The notes: generated by a model from the letters alone, not told the origin. A DNA stretch of 64,000 bases from Acanthosepion esculentum (GCA_964036315.1 OZ038500.1:56211727-56275726); one strand, 5' to 3'; counted from the stretch's first letter, positions 31,861 through 43,140 are shown. Made by a program: numbers and translations.

Positions 31861-32430
31861 TCTTTGGCCCACCTGATGACGCAAAAAGAAAAAGAATTTT
31901 AATGAAAATTTCAAAGGTGCTAGAAAGGATTCAAAAAATTAATAAAATAATAAAAATACTTTGGTGTTTTCTCTTAATAATAACTTAAATATTTTTTACG
32001 ACAAAACTTTGTTTTTATCATATTTGGATCCTTTTTCAAGATGCTATGCTCTTTCTCAGAATATTTTTGGAGGTAGCTATATGAGATAATATATGACAGA
32101 ATATGGTTTTAATGGCATACTATATTTATGCGAGAAAAGTGATCAATATTAGGGAGAGAGAACATTTTAAAAATTAAATTTGGACATAGGTATTAACATT
32201 TGATGGCGTCAGGAAATAATAATACCCTGCCTATAATTAATCCTATTCATTAAGCGTTAGAAGAGCTGAATAAAGGCCAAATAATCGGCATTCTCATATG
32301 TATATGTATATGGTTAGTTTGGCATCCACAAGGGCTGATGATAGTTCTTTATCATGGAACGGACTGTCGCCATCAACTGTTAATACCCATGTCAACCACT
32401 ATGCCCACTATTTTCAGATGCACTTGTTCT
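31861..32430. other. Unassigned AT-rich sequence
   Basis: Contains CCTGATGACGCAAAAAGAAA at about 31871, a CTGATGA without a usable stem. Otherwise nothing recognised. Confidence 0.35.
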
Positions 32431-32432
32431 AT

Positions 32433-32434
<2 letters not shown>

Positions 32435-32493
<59 letters not shown>

Positions 32494-32520
32494 TACATAC
32501 ACACAGACACACAGACACAG

Positions 32521-32619
<99 letters not shown>

Positions 32620-32625
32620 ATATAA
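32435..32625. repeat. (CA)n, CA/GA variant, then (TA)n
   Basis: CA array at 32435-32487, a variant stretch, then TA at about 32537-32625. Confidence 0.96.
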
Positions 32626-32969
32626 TGTATAATTTAGTAATGAAGATCTTGGGAATCTCTATGGATAATCCCAAAGGAGTATGAAATCCGGAGATCTCAA
32701 TGGTAATTCAGAGCGAATAATTTAATTTAAAGAAAAAAAAAACAGACCATTTTGACGTTCCATTGTTATAATTTATTTCACCGGAGATCTTATTTTTCTC
32801 TAGATTTTCAGACTTCTTGCAGGGGTGAAAAAAATGAATTTAAAATTTAGTTGAATTTTATATTCATTTTTTTCACCTTTGAAAAGGAGGTCTGAAGACG
32901 GAGAGAAAAAGATCTCTGGTGAAATAAATTATAACAATGGAACCTTAAAGTGGTCTGCTTTTTCTTTAA

Positions 32970-32971
<2 letters not shown>
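32626..32971. mobile_element. Foldback family FB, copy 2
   Basis: Head TTTAGTAATGAAGATCTTGG, GGATAATCCCAAAGGAG and GAGATCTCAATG parallels the head at 12052. The palindrome arms are 32759-32850 and 32860-32945. CCATTGTTATAATTTATTTC and TTCAGACTTCTTGCAGG have near-complete inverses across the centre. A TA array follows. Confidence 0.8.

Positions 32972-33036
<65 letters not shown>
32972..33036. repeat. (TA)n microsatellite
   Basis: Perfect TA array at the right end of FB copy 2. Confidence 0.97.
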
Positions 33037-33037
<1 letters not shown>

Positions 33038-33239
33038 GTATGAACACACACATATATTATGAAATGATGTAGAAAAATAAAACTTGCGCCAATGAAAATA
33101 TATAAGAGAAGAACGAGAAATATAAAGAGTCAGTTGAGGATATCTCGAGTGGACGGTCTGATTGCTAGAGGGTCCGTCTATGAAGTTCTCGAGTCGAAAT
33201 GCTGAAGGTAAGACCAATCATCTAAGTGACAAAATTAAA

Positions 33240-33281
33240 TTAACGTTAATTCTCTCTCTCTCTCCCCCCTCTCTCTCTCTC

Positions 33282-33315
<34 letters not shown>

Positions 33316-33320
33316 TATAT
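33240..33320. repeat. (TC)n then (TA)n
   Basis: CT-rich run at about 33251-33282 followed by TA repeats. Confidence 0.92.
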
Positions 33321-33650
33321 CATGAAATGGACTAAGTCCGAAAATTATTTTAATATATTTATTGTTTATACGTTCTTTATATAGATACAAATATTTAAGT
33401 AAATACTCTGTTTGTAATAAAAAGTATTAGCAAAATGTCCGAGAAATTTCATAGAAAATATGTGTCCTCCGACAGGAATCGAACGTGTATCCTACACGAC
33501 AGCGTCATATAGCCTTTCATGCTATACCAGTTTAGCTACAGAGGAGCGGCCGGTTATCAAGATCGATTTTACTTCTTTTAAACTACAATTCTCCATGTTT
33601 TCCCTCAAACGTTCATATCTACTCGAAGCGTATCTAAACATAAACAAATG
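33320..33650 (-). mobile_element. tRNA-derived SINE G, copy 1
   Basis: On the minus strand 33545-33465 is tRNA-like. A 7-bp acceptor TCCTCTG pairs with CGGAGGA, a 4-bp D stem GCTA pairs with TAGC, and the T arm ends in GTTCGATTCC. The anticodon region is about 9 nt too long and one T-stem pair is mismatched, so it is not a functional tRNA. A SINE body extends left to about 33320. Confidence 0.7.
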
Positions 33651-33660
33651 ACGTCACACA

Positions 33661-33844
33661 TTACGAAATGGAAAAAGTCCGATAATTATTTTAATATATC
33701 TTAGTGTTATACGTTATTTATATAGGCACAAATATTTAAGTAAATGGTCTGTTTATAAAAAACTGCATTAACATCATTTATCGGCCGAGAAATATGATAT
33801 AAAATATGCGTCCTCCGACAGGAATCGAACCTGTATCCTACATG

Positions 33845-33845
<1 letters not shown>
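33661..33845 (-). mobile_element. SINE G, copy 2 (head truncated)
   Basis: Direct repeat of 33325-33490: CCGATAATTATTTTAATATA, CAAATATTTAAGTAAATGGT and CGTCCTCCGACAGGAATCGA. Its T stem is intact (ACAGG with CCTGT), but the tRNA-like head is cut off by the TA array at 33845. Confidence 0.75.
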
Positions 33846-34004
<159 letters not shown>

Positions 34005-34094
34005 ATTGTTATTACTAACACTTCTACTTCTTTTGTACATATTCTGTTTGTAATATATCTGTGTTATTCCATACCTGTGTTCAAGTTATTCTTC

Positions 34095-34474
34095 ATTGGT
34101 TCTACCTTGGACCATCACCGTGATACAGGGAAGCTGGACCATAACAATATATATACGTTTTACCAGTTGATGATTGGAAGGGATGATTCCGAGGAGGGTA
34201 TAAATTCAGCGAGAGCTCAATGTAGACTACAGAGCATAATAATGATAAGAAGAAGACAGAGACTTTAATTAACCTTGGACCATGACCGTGGTGCGAGGAT
34301 ATTGGACCATAACAATTATACATTTCGTTTATAATTTTTATTTCATGACCACCGAGATGTTCATCTCATCAGATCGAATCAGTTTTTCGTTCTGAAGAAA
34401 TGAACATCTCGGTGTTCATGAAATATAAATTATAAACTAAAATGAAAAATAAAATTTCCGTCTTCTTATTATCA

Positions 34475-34475
<1 letters not shown>
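34095..34475. mobile_element. Foldback family FB, copy 3
   Basis: CTTGGACCAT and GGACCATAACAAT occur twice (about 34107 and 34275) around the FB head (GATTCCGAGGAGGGTATAAA, GAGAGCTCAATG). The palindrome arms are 34323-34366 and 34397-34440, with CACCGAGATGTTCAT and its inverse. CTGATGAGATG on the minus strand lies in the loop. Confidence 0.75.

Positions 34476-34522
<47 letters not shown>
34476..34522. repeat. (TA)n then (GA)n
   Basis: Short compound array at the 3' end of the SINE B copy to the right. Confidence 0.95.
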
Positions 34523-34523
<1 letters not shown>

Positions 34524-34945
34524 TGATGGACTCTCCCGTCGAACTCGACGTATGCGAGTCAAGCAGATCAGTTCCCAGAAACTGAAAGCCCGACACCGAC
34601 ACATGAGATTTGATTATAGTGGTGAAGGCTTTGTGCAGGGCCATCCACACTTTTTGGAGGGACGAATACAGGGACCTGGTGCAACGAATGCCACAAGGTC
34701 CCCAAACGACCCTCCGCAGGTTTTGAATTCAGAGTTGTCTTTCTCCTAGACCAGTTGCCACCCAAGGCTATATAACCCAGTCTGTCCTGCTATTAACCCA
34801 TAGTTGGAGGGAGACGAAGAGGATTCACACCTTTCCCAAGGGTATTAGCACGTAAGTGAATGTAATGGATTCGACTGGAATTCGAACTCGGCTCTCCGAT
34901 TCCTCAATCGAAGCCGATATCCATTACTCCACCGCGTGCGTGCGT
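34523..34945 (-). mobile_element. SINE B, full-length reference copy
   Basis: On the minus strand: A-box region GGTGGAGTAATGGATATCGG (about 34935), B box GAGTTCGAATTCC (34877-34889), then a body with GGAAAGGTGTGAATCCTC and CAACTGGTCTAGGAGAAAG. The 3' domain ends with CTGATCTGCTTGACTCGCAT and a GA/TA simple tail. At about 420 bp it has a tRNA-type polymerase III promoter, a central region shared with other copies, and a distinct 3' part. Cephalopod SINEs with shared central domains are known, but I cannot name this family. Confidence 0.82.
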
Positions 34946-35815
34946 GCGTGCGTGTGTGTGGGGGGTATCGAGTGGATCTCGCATTAATTAATTTCAAGGA
35001 GAAATAAATAAAGACAATAAGCAGAAAATATTATTATTTTTTTTTGTCATTTTCGTTTTCTGGATGTTTATCTTCGGTTGCAAGATTTACATTTTCTATA
35101 CGCCAATAGAAATTTGTCCATTTATACAAACATTAAAATCGGATAAAATTAATAAAAAACAACAACAAGAAAAAAAACGAGTTGTTGATAGTGAAATAAT
35201 AAAGCATAGAAAAGAGTCATGTTTTGCTGTAATCTGAAGCATGCCTAAACAAACACAGAAACGTGATGTCGTCTACGTTCTGCCGAGGCACTGTGAGGAT
35301 CACATAAGGTTTACAACTCTGTGGAACATCTCGAAGTGACATTCCACTGGCAAATACTGATTTCAATTTTATTTGTTGCATTAAGATTTTTTGTCAGAGG
35401 TTTTGCTTTTACGTTGTTTGCCCTTAACAAAATCACAGTTTCATATTTGTCCACATAAAACAAAAAAATATATATATATATACATGCATATAATAAAATA
35501 ATCGTCAACGGACACTTGATAATATTTCACGTAAGATCACTGACCTGAGCAGAAGATCGATAACAGTATCGAATAATTATCATGCTTAAAATCCTTCAAA
35601 CTCAAAAGAGAATCAATATTTTTTCGAGTCGATAGATACTTGTGTTGAAGTTGTTCGATTATGAATGAAATATATCGTTTTTATTTTTCGTTTCGCCTGG
35701 GCGGTTGGCGTAGAGATCTCCCAAAGGGTTGTTCGTTTTCATAACATGTCTAATGCAAGGAGGGATAGTTTTATCTCCCTATCTACTCTGTAAGTGACAT
35801 AAGACATATATGACT
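34946..35815. other. Unassigned sequence, 0.87 kb
   Basis: A short TGCG run at 34935-34960, then AT-rich DNA with no recognised repeat or coding. Confidence 0.4.
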
Positions 35816-35817
35816 GA

Positions 35818-36084
35818 TATACCGGGTGTAACAGCAAATTTGTCCATTTTTTAGATTATGCTTTGAACCGTTGTATCTTAGAAATTATTAAAGAGATCTT
35901 ACTGGAATTCCCCGAGGTTTTTATAACACTACTAGTCTCTACTTTGAGCTGTAAGAATGTATAATTACTCATCAAGCTGAACAGAAGAATCGTGATGAAA
36001 TTGATCCTAAAACAAAATGACATATTCACCATTAATTAATCATAGCTAAGGATCGGAAGCCAATGAAGGAGTGAAATAAAGTTC

Positions 36085-36088
<4 letters not shown>
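35818..36088 (+). mobile_element. Family D transposon end, plus orientation
   Basis: Starts ATACCGGGTGTAACAGCAAA and runs through GAACCGTTGTATCTTAGAAA to TTAATCATAGCTAAGGATCG. It is the inverse of 26645-26895. A TA array follows immediately, as in the other copy. Confidence 0.7.

Positions 36089-36148
<60 letters not shown>
36088..36148. repeat. (TA)n microsatellite
   Basis: Perfect TA array. Confidence 0.97.
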
Positions 36149-36151
<3 letters not shown>

Positions 36152-36289
36152 AACTCTTAAGCAAACACTTCCATGGAACAAGCACTATACAAAAAATATT
36201 CAATAAAAACACAGTATAAATCGGCTGCAGTTGCACAGATAACATGGCACAAATAAAAAACACGCACAAACAACAGAAAAACTATCAAC

Positions 36290-37605
36290 AAACCACCCGA
36301 ATAAATTAAACCCACATGCAACTGTAGAATAAAGAATGAATGTCCCTTAAACGGTCATTGTTTACAAAACAACGTAATATACCAAGCCACGGTAAAATCA
36401 CCAGATAATGAAGAAAAATATATATAAGAATAGCTAAAGGACCCTGGAAACAAAGAAATTGTGCACACAAAATATATTTTACAAATAGTAAATACTCAAA
36501 CAGCACAATGCTTTCTAAGTATATCTGGGAAATTAAAAAAAACGAAAATCACACCAAAAAGATAATGGCAAATAAGGAAAAGATTATAAACATACAACAA
36601 TAAATCCAAAACCTGCAAAAAATAGCTATTATTACCTTTCCAGACCAAAATAAATTACCAAATAAGCGATTTGAGCTCATCTCAAAATGCAAAAATGAAA
36701 CCAAAGTTTTACTACGTTACTTAAAAATCAAAAACTGATGAGAATAAATAAAAATAAACAAAATAATATAAAAAACAAGTAAAATAAATTGGCCCAAGCA
36801 AATAATAAACAAATTAACAAACCCCCTCCTGTTAGAACAGACGAAATAGAGCAAATAAAAGCAAAAAATAAATACATAAAATACAAGTAAAATTAATCAA
36901 TCAAAATAAACAATAAACAACTTAACAAACCAATAGCCGTTAGAATAAACTACAACAATCGATCCAAAAATTGGACGAGAAAATAGCTATAACTTCTATA
37001 TAACGATAAAACTACAAAATACCACGTTACTCCAAAATTTAAAACAGAACTGAGTAAATAAAATATATAAAATAAAAAATAAGCAAATAAATAAGAAAAA
37101 ATAAGTAAAAGTTAATCCAAATAAATAATCAAATCGCTGCCGCTAAAATAACCGTTAGAACTATTAAAAATTAGCATAAATAAGCAAAAACAAGTTAAAA
37201 TAATCAATCCAAATAAATAAATAAAATTATAAACAAATTAAAAACTGCCTCCCGCCAAAATAGCAGAATAGACTACGGCAATAAATCCTAGAATTGAATG
37301 AATAAATAGCTTTATCTTCCCTGAACAAAACAAATTACTAAATAACCGACCTAAACACCCCCCATTTTTTTTACTACGTTAATAAAACATCGAAAACCGA
37401 AAAGAATAAATAACTATATAAAAAAAGAAAATAAAAAACAAGTAAAATAAATTAATCCAAATAAATAAATAAATAAACAAGCCACTCCCGCCAGAATCGA
37501 TTACCCACAATGCACAACTGTGCCCATATATATAAATAGTCGTGACAAGTCCAACACTCGTAACCTGATGGTTGCGTCTATCATGAAACAGCCTGTGTTG
37601 ATTTT
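36290..37605 (+). repeat. AT-rich tandem repeat family T, about 4 diverged units
   Basis: Blocks such as AATAGCTAT, TTACTACGTTA, AAAACAAGTAAAATAAATT, CAAATAAATAAA and CCGTTAGAA recur about every 250-330 bp. The last unit ends with ATATATATAAATAG (37526) and ATGAAACAG (37583), as in the single copy at 19735-20220. The C-poor strand bias makes open frames meaningless. Confidence 0.65.

Positions 37606-37608
<3 letters not shown>

Positions 37609-37662
<54 letters not shown>
37609..37662. repeat. (TA)n microsatellite
   Basis: Perfect TA array directly after the family T module. Confidence 0.97.
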
Positions 37663-37664
<2 letters not shown>

Positions 37665-37849
37665 ATTTGTTTCATATAGACAAAACAATTTATTCACTAC
37701 AAAGATGCAACTTCGTTTCAATGCATTTAACTGCACTTCGACTGGTGTGAACCAACATGGTTATGAACAATTCGGTTTGTAACCAAGCCCCGAGTGAAAC
37801 TTCACTTCCTTTTTTTCTATTTATTTCTCACTCTCTAACCTTCTTTTTG

Positions 37850-38430
37850 TCCTGGAATAACAAGCCCCCTTACACGTTTTATTTACGATTTCATTCTAAA
37901 GTCTTTCTCCACTGCTCTTTGGACTGTCATAACTGAAACTCTCTTCTCACGTGCCAAACATCTTATGAATTGAGTTGGATCTTTTCTAATTGATCTCTTT
38001 AGATCTTAGTTGAAATGATGATCCCTATTGCTATATCTTTATGATCCAGTTTTCCTCTCTACTGTTCCATCTTGTAAAAAACTCATTCACCGTCCTCTTG
38101 ATGGTTCTCGAATGGACTTTGAAGATGGAAGCCGGAGTATGAAAGCTTGTACCATTACTGGAGGCATGAATGATATTTTTCCTCTCACCATTACTCATTT
38201 GGGGGAGACAGTGGGTATGATAAAAATGATTTTAACCTCTTCTCTTTCTAGCTGAATAACTCAAAGGATTTTTCAGTGATTCTTACGTCAAATGTTGTCA
38301 AGATGGCTGCCTGTCTCATCTGAAAATCTGGAAAAAGGAAACTCAATTAGTTTTGTGTTTTATTAGATATTAATCATTTTGTGGGATGGACAATTATGCT
38401 TTTAACTGATTTGGACAATTTTGCTGTTAC
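37850..38430 (-). pseudogene. Tc1-like transposon 5' region, minus orientation
   Basis: Inverse of 24515-25180. TTTTGCTGTTACATG (38415) is the terminus, CATTTTGTGGGATGGACAAT matches, and CTCTCTTCTCACGTGCCAAA (37940) is inverse to TTTGGCACGTGAGAGAGGGT at 25001. Differences between the copies are extensive and no transposase frame survives. Confidence 0.7.
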
Positions 38431-39240
38431 ATGTTCTTTTAACCGCTATGTCATTTTATGGCGTGGACGATCATGGATCTCCACAGCTTTATCTCCCTTC
38501 TAGTTCCAAGTAATATTTAACAAGAGTTGCCATTTCTTTTAGTCCGCCTTCTGCTATTCATTCACACAAATTCGTTAGACAAATTCAACGCTTTACTCCT
38601 CAGCCATTTTCTACCCTTCCTTGTGTCCCAAGAGCGCTAAATAACCATCGCCATCTTTCCTTATTTTACGTGGCAGAAAGAGGCGGGAAGATTTCCGGAA
38701 ATTGCGCCAGTTACAAAAGGGGCTAAATCAGTTGCCGCTTGGTAAATTCCTCTGATGTGCTTATCATATTTTGAGTGTCTTCGCTATTTTCGATGTTATT
38801 ATTCACAAATTCTATCAAGATCTATTCATGGTTGTTTTTTTGTTTGTTTTGTTTTTTTCACAAGTCAGGGCGATTACTGTCCAAGCGCTATTCAGTCAAA
38901 ATGCTAGAATCCTAACACAAGCTTTATTTCATCCTTCTCGATTGATGACCAAGAACAATTTCACAGAGTCTCGAATTTTCTTCCTTCTTCCTCAGCTTAC
39001 CGGTTAATTTCTGTGAAAGGCAAAAATCTCACATGGGCTCGCGGAGATTTTTCTTCTTCAGTGTTCCGAATATGAAGGGCGTTTGTGAAGGGAGATACTA
39101 TTATTATTTCGTACTCACTACAGACTAAACCTTGTAATAAATAAGTTATGATAATGGATACTCTAGTTACTCGCAAGAGCACACGTCTAGTAAAACTCCC
39201 ACACACGTTAGTGGGCCTGGATTGTATCGGTAGTCGACCA
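38431..39240. other. Unassigned sequence, 0.8 kb
   Basis: No family recognised. A 78-codon plus-strand open frame (38771-39007) is Phe-rich and featureless. Confidence 0.35.
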
Positions 39241-39242
39241 AT

Positions 39243-39327
39243 ATGGCGGAATCCGCTTCCAGGAGAGGCGCACACATTGAGTGCCATTTGAAGCACTCCC
39301 GGACTCCTGACTGGTTTAGTTACAAAG
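39243..39327 (+). other. Candidate coding exon with donor splice site
   Basis: ATGGCGG in good initiation context (ACCAATATGGCGG) opens a 28-codon frame, MAESASRRGAHIECHLKHSR, continuing TPDWFSYK. It ends at AAG followed by GTGAGT, a near-consensus 5' splice site at 39328. The stretch has higher GC than its surroundings. No partner exon or homologue is recognised, so it may be chance or a fragment of an element. Confidence 0.25.
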
Positions 39328-39469
39328 GTGAGTATACAGTACCTGTGTGAAAATAAAAGCAGGAGTAATATCGTTGATTCATTTACGTTTTTATTATTTA
39401 TCAACGGTTTGTGGTTTATTTAAAACCGAAACATTTTCGATTTTAAGAATAATTCAGTTTTTTTCGATG

Positions 39470-39930
39470 GCATTAACACAGTTTTGGAGAATAACAACGA
39501 TATTTCAGGAGGAGATGGATTATTTTTTCCCGAGACGATTAATAATTTTTGGAGAATAGCAACGATTTTTTCAGGAGGAGATGGATCCTTTTTTTTTTTG
39601 CGATTGCATTGACAATTTTTGGGAGAATAACAACGATCTTTTCAAGAAGATATGGATTCTTTTTTTTTCGAGTGCCTTAAATATTCCTTGGAGAATAACA
39701 ATAAACTTTTCATGGAGAGATGAATTCATATTTTTAGGAGTGCATTAGCAAATGTATGGAGAATAACTACGAAAAGTTCAGGAGGAGATTGATAATTTTC
39801 ATGAGTACATTAACAAATTTTGGGAAAAGAACACCGATATTTCCGAAGGAGATGGATTCATTTTTCTGCGATTGCATTAACAAATTTTTGGAGAATAACA
39901 ACGATCTTTTCAGGAGCAGATGGTACATAC
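39470..39930. repeat. Degenerate ~68-bp tandem repeat, 7 copies
   Basis: GGAGAATAACAACGAT or close variants recur at about 39486, 39550, 39621, 39691, 39759, 39823 and 39890, each followed by a TTTCAGGAGGAGATGGAT-like block and a T run. Spacing is 64-71 bp. Confidence 0.85.
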
Positions 39931-39944
39931 ATTTCCAAAGGTCC

Positions 39945-40115
39945 GTTGCGCATAAGTGAATGATGTTAAGTATGAGTGAACTTTTTGCTTCACTTTTCTC
40001 AAAGATTTCGCCGCTGCTCACATGATCGGTCCAATGTTTCCTTAGCAGCCTTCTGGAGAACCACACGTCTGTAGCTTTAAGTCTTTTCTTAATCTTTGAT
40101 GAGATAGTCCAGTAT
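39945..40115 (-). pseudogene. LINE-B RT C-terminal tail, minus strand
   Basis: The minus strand encodes LKATDVWFSRRLLRKHWTDH then VSSGEIFEK, the same region as MWFYRRMLRISWTERVSNNE at 57690-57760. Only about 50 codons remain. Confidence 0.75.
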
Positions 40116-40120
40116 TAACT

Positions 40121-40930
40121 ATCATATCGTTCTCTTCTCTTTGCCTCTATATGCATTTTCTTGTTGCTTAATACTTTGCTTAGGTTTAGGATGGCATCTT
40201 TCCCTATCCAATTCGGCACTCGAATTTCGGGGACAAATTTTCCTTTCTCGGTTTAAACACTTCTTAGATATTTTAATATTTTGTACTTATTTCTTTTTGA
40301 TAATCTCAATTCTGAGGTTTTCAATTTCGACACCATCACCAGCCCAAGATTTACGTATTTTGTCGGTTTCATTCCAATACTCTACGAATCAATTATCTAG
40401 GAAACATAAGTGTACTTTGGCTACTCTTTATAGAACTTAGGTCTTGTGATCATGGCGTCCGCATTGGATTCCATTAAATGTTTAATATTCTTTGAGGTGT
40501 ACACAGTTATTCCTTGAATTTCTTTTTTTTCCCTTCTTCATTCTTTCTTTCTCTAACCGATCTCCCTAAACAAAGGAGACATGAATCACTTCACCACAGA
40601 CTGTGTGAATTCTAATCAGTTGACTGAATGATGGTGAGCCTCTGCGTATACATGCGGTGTTTGAAGAAGCAGGGCACGTCAGAAAACAAGAATGTTTTTA
40701 ATTAATCAAAACATGGTCATCGACATGCGGAGAATACAAGTCTTAATGACTGGTTTTTGTTTAGCTGCTGTCTTCACTATCTACGGAGAGGTTGTTAAAA
40801 ATACTGCCGGAAGCAAGAGTGCAACTATTAATCTATACAATCTCTTACCCGAAAATCTCAGAAAAGTGTTAAGTCGCTTTTTTGTTTTGTTTTGTTTTTC
40901 CTATAAGAGCATCGGTACACCAATCCTTCA
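40121..40930. other. Unassigned sequence, 0.8 kb
   Basis: No family recognised. Short open frames only. Confidence 0.35.
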
Positions 40931-40944
40931 GGTACTGACAGGCG

Positions 40945-41220
40945 CTTGAGCCACTTCTGATTCAGTTATGTCTCAGTGATTCTTCTATCTAAATGGAGAA
41001 ATGCAGCCCTTTCTGGGCTGGAGATGCCCAGTTTTCACTTTCAAGAAGAATAGAGTTAAGAAGTGTCTTCACGGCCATGTGCATGATGAATTATTTCCCC
41101 CCTTTGCAACTCCTATCTCACAAATGTATCAATCATTTTTGTTTGTTTGCGTTTTCTCTTCAGGTTTTGACACGCAATTCAGCCGCTTGTGATTCAGTTG
41201 TGTCTCGGCGCTTCTTCTAA
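40945..41220. repeat. Pair of diverged direct repeats
   Basis: TGATTCAGTTATGTCTCAGT with TTCTTCTATCTAAATGGAG (40960-41000) recurs as TGATTCAGTTGTGTCTCGGC with TTCTTCTAAATGGAG (41190-41226). The 190 bp between look like LINE 3' flank, but I cannot place them firmly. Confidence 0.5.
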
Positions 41221-41299
41221 ATGGAGTACTGCTATCATCTGTTATGTACCATGCGTGATACATGACTGACGAGGCAGATTTTTCCCGCAGTAGGTTGCC

Positions 41300-41500
41300 A
41301 TTTCAGTATGTGGTATACCGGTTGCCATCCAAGACCATAGAGCCGGAATGTCCTGTTATTTACCCATAGCAGGGAGGAAAAGAAGTGGGGTCATGCCTTT
41401 CCCAAGTTTATTAGCACGTAAATGAATGTAAGGCATTCGACTGGAATTCAAACTCGGCTCTCCGATTCCTCAATCCGAACCGCTATCCATTACAGCGCTG
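41300..41500 (-). mobile_element. SINE B, 5' half
   Basis: CCGGTTGCCATCCAAGACCA, TTAGCACGTAAATGAATGTA, GGAATTCAAACTCGGCTCTC and CCGCTATCCATTACA match the head and centre of the copy at 34740-34935. The 3' domain is missing. Confidence 0.8.
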
Positions 41501-41554
41501 TTCTGGACAGAAACTGCCCATTTTCACTTCCTAGAATGATACAGTTCTGAAGCG

Positions 41555-41690
41555 TCTACACGAACTTGTAACCTGCACTTCTGCCTCTTACCTTCATACA
41601 AAATTCTCATTCAGAAATCATCTACCTTGAGTGGCTCTTTGGGCCTTGCATTGGGTGAACAATTGCAAAAAGGAGTCAGTAAGTATTTGA
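41555..41690 (+). mobile_element. LINE 3' end fragment
   Basis: CATCTACCTTGAGTGGCTCT and TTGGGTGAACAATTGCAAAA match the end at 48820-48870. No coding is left. Confidence 0.5.
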
Positions 41691-41710
41691 ACATTGATTT
41701 AGACGAATTT

Positions 41711-41971
41711 CAGCATTCTTTATATATATATCATATATCATATATATATATTATATATATTCTTTATATATATATTATATATCATATATATATTATATAA
41801 ATTCTTTATATATATATTATATATCATATATATATGTATTCTTTATATATATATATTATATATCATATATATATTATATATATTCATTATATATATATAT
41901 CATATATCATATATATATTATATAAATTCTTTATATATATATATATATTATATATCATATATATATTATAT
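41711..41971. repeat. Complex AT satellite, ~45-55-bp unit (left block)
   Basis: TTCTTTATATATATATTATA and TATCATATATATATTATATA recur with ATTC spacers. The same unit fills 42540-43140, on the other side of the Penelope-like relic. Confidence 0.85.
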
Positions 41972-42234
41972 ATATATTCTTATTTAGATTTCGTTTCAAC
42001 AATCATAAACTATCCATACGTCAAAACAATCCTAATTCCCACATAGCTGAACACTTTAATCAATCTAGACACTCATTAGACAACTGTAAATGTTTATTGA
42101 TAGATTTCGATTTTAGTTCAATATACACACGCAGAAAAAAAGAGAAATACTGGATTTTAAAATTAGACCCATATAAACTAGGGTTAAACAAAGACTTGGG
42201 AATTTTAAATCTGTATAAATATTTCTATAGTTGA
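41972..42234 (+). pseudogene. Penelope-like element, C-terminal GIY-YIG endonuclease fragment
   Basis: An open frame runs out of the AT satellite and stops at TGA 42232-42234. It encodes RFNNHKLSIRQNNPNSHIAE, HFNQSRHSL and EKYWILKLDPYKLGLNKDLG. The R--NH, AEHF-----H, E--WI-KL-----GLN series is the later half of the endonuclease domain at the C-terminus of Penelope-like reverse transcriptases, which nicks target DNA. The GIY and YIG strands and the RT are missing, replaced by satellite. A hammerhead-like motif lies 175 bp downstream on the same strand, as known for this element class. Confidence 0.78.
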
Positions 42235-42405
42235 AAAACTTCTTTAGATATAGTTAAAAAAAAACTTTTTAAACAACATCTAAAATATTATCGTTAAATT
42301 TACGTTAGAAATATTCAAACACAGTTGCATTCCACATCACGTGACGTCCGCGTCTCACGACGGACGATACTTGAAAACAAACTTCTGAATACAGTTATTT
42401 AATTA

Positions 42406-42444
42406 ATTTCTGACGAAAGATCGAGGCGATCTGAAATATCAAAT
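42406..42444 (+). ncRNA. Hammerhead-ribozyme-like motif downstream of Penelope relic
   Basis: CTGACGA (42410-42416), one extra A, then a perfect 6-bp stem II AGATCG/CGATCT with an AGG loop, GAAA (42433-42436), palindrome ATAT and C at 42440. Stem I is four pairs (ATTT 42406-42409 with AAAT 42441-42444). The palindromic stem III suggests function only as a dimer. The extra A weakens the case for activity. Confidence 0.55.
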
Positions 42445-42539
42445 ATATATATATATATAAACATATAAATAAATACTTTCACAAAAAAAAACATTCAATT
42501 TTTTTCCTTTTAATTTGCAACTTTTCAGTTGTTTTCTCC

Positions 42540-43041
42540 ATATTATATATATATATTCTTTATATATATATTATATATCATATATATACATTATATATAT
42601 TATATATCAGATATATATATATTATATATATTCTTTATAAATATAGTATATATCATATATATATATTATGTATATTTTATATATATATAATATATCATAT
42701 ATATATTATATATATTCTTTATATATATATTATATATCATATATATTATATATTGTTATATATCATATATATATTATATTCTTTATATATCATATATATA
42801 TATATATGATATATATGATATATATATTATATATATTATATTCTTTATATATATATATATATCACATATATATATTAAATATATATATTATTTATATATA
42901 CATATCATATATATATATATTATACACATTATATAATATATACATAATATATATATTCTTTATATATATATATATTATATATATTCTTTATATATATATA
43001 TATATATATTACATATATTCTTTATATATATATATTTTATC

Positions 43042-43073
<32 letters not shown>

Positions 43074-43140
43074 TCTTTATATATATATTATATATCATAT
43101 GTATATATGTTATATAAATAATCTACATATTATATATTTC
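42540..43140. repeat. Complex AT satellite (right block)
   Basis: Irregular copies of the TTCTTTATATATATATTATA unit. The 149-codon Tyr/Ile open frame across it is an artefact of the base composition. Confidence 0.85.

Noticed and set aside
31860..31915. CCTGATGACGC followed by GAAAA as a hammerhead
   Set aside because: No stem II can form between the two core halves.
33465..33545. Functional tRNA gene on the minus strand
   Set aside because: Acceptor and D stems pair, but the anticodon region is about 9 nt too long, one T-stem pair is broken, and the sequence heads a dispersed repeat with a second copy next to it.
34366..34400. CTGATGAGATG on the minus strand in the FB copy 3 palindrome as a hammerhead
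   Set aside because: The short stem after CTGATGA is not followed directly by GAAA. The match belongs to the foldback arms.
35685..35745. CGTTTCGCCTGGGCGGTTGG as a minus-strand hammerhead or tRNA head
   Set aside because: Neither the CTGANGA core nor A and B boxes at tRNA spacing are present.
42668..43117. 149-codon Tyr/Ile-rich frame
   Set aside because: Lies wholly in the AT satellite and follows its period.
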